Assembly (NCBI RefSeq): GCF_902497895.1
Contig: NZ_CABVHQ010000055.1
Span: 1 to 40,260 of the forward strand
Length of the DNA: 40,260 nucleotides
Direction: 5' to 3'
From: Pseudomonas fluorescens
GTDB lineage: Bacteria > Pseudomonadota > Gammaproteobacteria > Pseudomonadales > Pseudomonadaceae
Positions 39,962 through 40,260 of the stretch are shown piece by piece (position 1 is the stretch's first letter; the number at the start of each line of letters is the position of its first letter). Made by a program: the position numbers and the translations under genes. The notes beneath the pieces are model-generated. The model did no database searches and had not been told where the DNA came from. It was given only the letters and a program-made list of their open reading frames with translations.

Positions 39962-40260
39962 TGATGGTTCGTCGAGAATTGCTGTCCAGCACGAGAAATT
40001 CAAAGGCGCTGATAGGCCGGCTGTCAGGCCGCCTTCGCGGGGGCCCCAATGCCAGTCAGTTAAGGGAAGTCAGCATCCAGGTACTGCGTCTGATCCGAAA
40101 TCCACCCTCACCCCAGCCCTCTCCCCAGGGGGCATAGGTATCTACACATCTTTTAAGGGCTGCCGAATACTGTGGCGAGGGGGCTTGCCCCCGCTGGGTC
40201 GCGAAGCGGCCCTAAAACCGGCAATCGCAGTTTTCCAGGTAGAACGCATCCGCTGGTTTT
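39962..40260. repeat. REP-rich tail
   Basis: After the TetR stop there is no gene to the window end. At 40101-40131 lies the CACCCTCACCCCAGCCCTCT-type repeat common in Pseudomonas. At 40132-40154 lies GCATAGGTATCTACACATCT plus a T-run, the same module that flanks the palindromic elements at 22210-22466. At 40169-40216 a classical REP (GTGGCGAGGGGGCTTGCCCC, then CGCTGGGTCGCGAAGCGGCC) forms a strong hairpin. These repeats could also stop transcription from the TetR gene. Confidence 0.75.

Noticed and set aside
1..40260. CRISPR arrays, rRNA or tRNA genes
   Set aside because: No regularly spaced short repeats, no cloverleaf-like or rRNA-like sequence was seen; the tandem copies at 22006-22510 have units of about 230 bp and are not CRISPR.

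Overview
The window looks like chromosomal DNA of a fluorescens-group Pseudomonas. It is high-GC, carries Pseudomonas-type REP/palindromic repeats, and its proteins (KatG, Kup, MarR and TetR regulators, an OprD-type porin) read as pseudomonad versions. The genus is an inference from protein and repeat character; no 16S or other marker is present.

Layout. Positions 1-2423 hold the end of a CapA-like gene, a structured non-coding stretch, a phage-type XRE regulator, a palindromic repeat and a scrap-heap: a PHA-depolymerase C-terminal fragment, a 53-aa ORF and a tyrosine-recombinase C-terminal fragment, probably the scar of an integrated element. Positions 2418-5689 hold katG and a stand-alone M41-like zinc-protease domain. 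At 5771-5957 a plus-strand cobalamin riboswitch has no co-oriented gene after it. Positions 5969-14537 are a sucrose-type module: a LamB/ScrY-like porin divergent from a binding protein, two permeases, an ATPase, a GH32 hydrolase and a LacI regulator, with a GTTAACGTTAAC operator inside the promoter. Positions 14673-20718 hold a patatin-like lipase, kup and a two-gene HlyD/DUF2955 efflux pair.

The most interesting part is 20836-36839, two divergent operons that together spell out a complete alicyclic-acid pathway. The rightward operon (aliA, badH, badI, aliB, badR-like marR) would activate cyclohexanecarboxylate, dehydrogenate the ring, oxidise the 2-hydroxy intermediate and cleave the ring to pimeloyl-CoA. 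The leftward operon (badK-like hydratase, pimF-like protein, pimC/pimD dehydrogenase pair, etfB/etfA, 3-hydroxyacyl-CoA dehydrogenase, thiolase, glutaryl-CoA dehydrogenase) supplies the ring hydration step and takes pimeloyl-CoA through glutaryl-CoA to crotonyl-CoA, with its own electron acceptor. Both promoters overlap one CAACATGTTG palindrome, a likely site for the MarR repressor. No benzoyl-CoA reductase genes are present, so this appears to be an alicyclic-acid route independent of anaerobic benzoate reduction.

Two oddities sit in this operon. The PimF-like protein has lost the whole NAD-binding domain of its dehydrogenase half, apparently covered by the separate dehydrogenase gene. The ribosome-binding site and start codon of the glutaryl-CoA dehydrogenase gene occur three times in tandem, separated by palindromic repeat elements, creating two decoy mini-ORFs in the leader. 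To the right lie an OprD-type porin, a nitroreductase and a TetR regulator, then REP repeats to the window end.
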